A stretch of DNA of 5,883 nucleotides, from assembly GCA_039925865.1 (NCBI GenBank), contig JBDSYA010000206.1, positions 1 through 5,883 of the forward strand, in the 5' to 3' direction. The DNA is from JBDSYA01 sp039925865 (GTDB taxonomy: Bacteria > Bacteroidota > Ignavibacteria > Tepidaquicellales > Tepidaquicellaceae). A program made the translations under genes and the position numbers. Shown here piece by piece: positions 5,849-5,883 of the stretch. Below the pieces are notes generated by a model. The model worked only from the letters and a program-made list of their open reading frames with translations. It was not told the DNA's origin and did not search any database. Numbering within the stretch: the stretch's first letter is position 1; every line of letters starts with the position of its first letter.

Positions 5849-5876
5849 CAGTATAATAGATACTGCTTTAGATTTT
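5849..5876 (+). terminator. Possible weak terminator after the tRNA
   Basis: CAGTAT and ATACTG (5849-5854 and 5860-5865) form a perfect 6-bp stem with an AATAG loop, followed by a T-rich stretch that is interrupted (CTTTAGATTTT). It lies 39 bases after the tRNA end. The stem is short and AT-rich, so it may be chance. Apart from this, the remainder of 5810-5883 is AT-rich with no gene seen. Confidence 0.3.
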
Positions 5877-5883
5877 CTTTAAG

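Overview
The window looks like part of the chromosome of an AT-rich bacterium in the Bacteroidota/FCB group, possibly near the Ignavibacteria. Three things point that way. The only sigma factor is a short primary-type sigma (285 aa) lacking the long N-terminal region of E. coli RpoD. The ribosomal genes have A-rich upstream sequences with almost no Shine-Dalgarno motifs. Ribosomal protein L3 carries a 'SYPSR' loop where E. coli has its methylated 'NQTPG' segment. The class-level placement is inference from protein texture, not a search result.

Layout. Positions 1-262 are non-coding and carry palindromic and direct repeats, ending in a clear ribosome binding site. Positions 263-3439 hold five tightly packed plus-strand genes for translation: tuf (EF-Tu), rpsJ (S10), rplC (L3), rplD (L4) and rplW (L23). 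This is the usual start of the S10 operon with tuf in front, but rplB (L2), the expected next gene, is missing. Instead there is a 181-base gap containing a probable intrinsic terminator (3536-3564). Then come a PIN-domain protein without any standard start codon (3621-4088) and, overlapping it by ATGA, the primary sigma factor gene rpoD/sigA (4085-4942). A convergent minus-strand gene (5017-5682) encodes a cytosolic serine esterase of the phospholipase/carboxylesterase type; its last residues are encoded inside a large inverted repeat. A tRNA-Arg(ACG) gene lies at 5738-5809, and the rest is non-coding.

How it fits together. Most of the window is core information processing: elongation factor, ribosomal proteins, housekeeping sigma factor and a tRNA. 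The unusual parts are the joins: an S10 operon that stops after rplW, a toxin-like PIN gene placed directly in front of and overlapping the primary sigma gene with no visible antitoxin, and a dispersed intergenic repeat family that has become part of a protein's C-terminus. I do not see a clear new defence or mobile system. The PIN-rpoD pair is the best candidate for something not described before.
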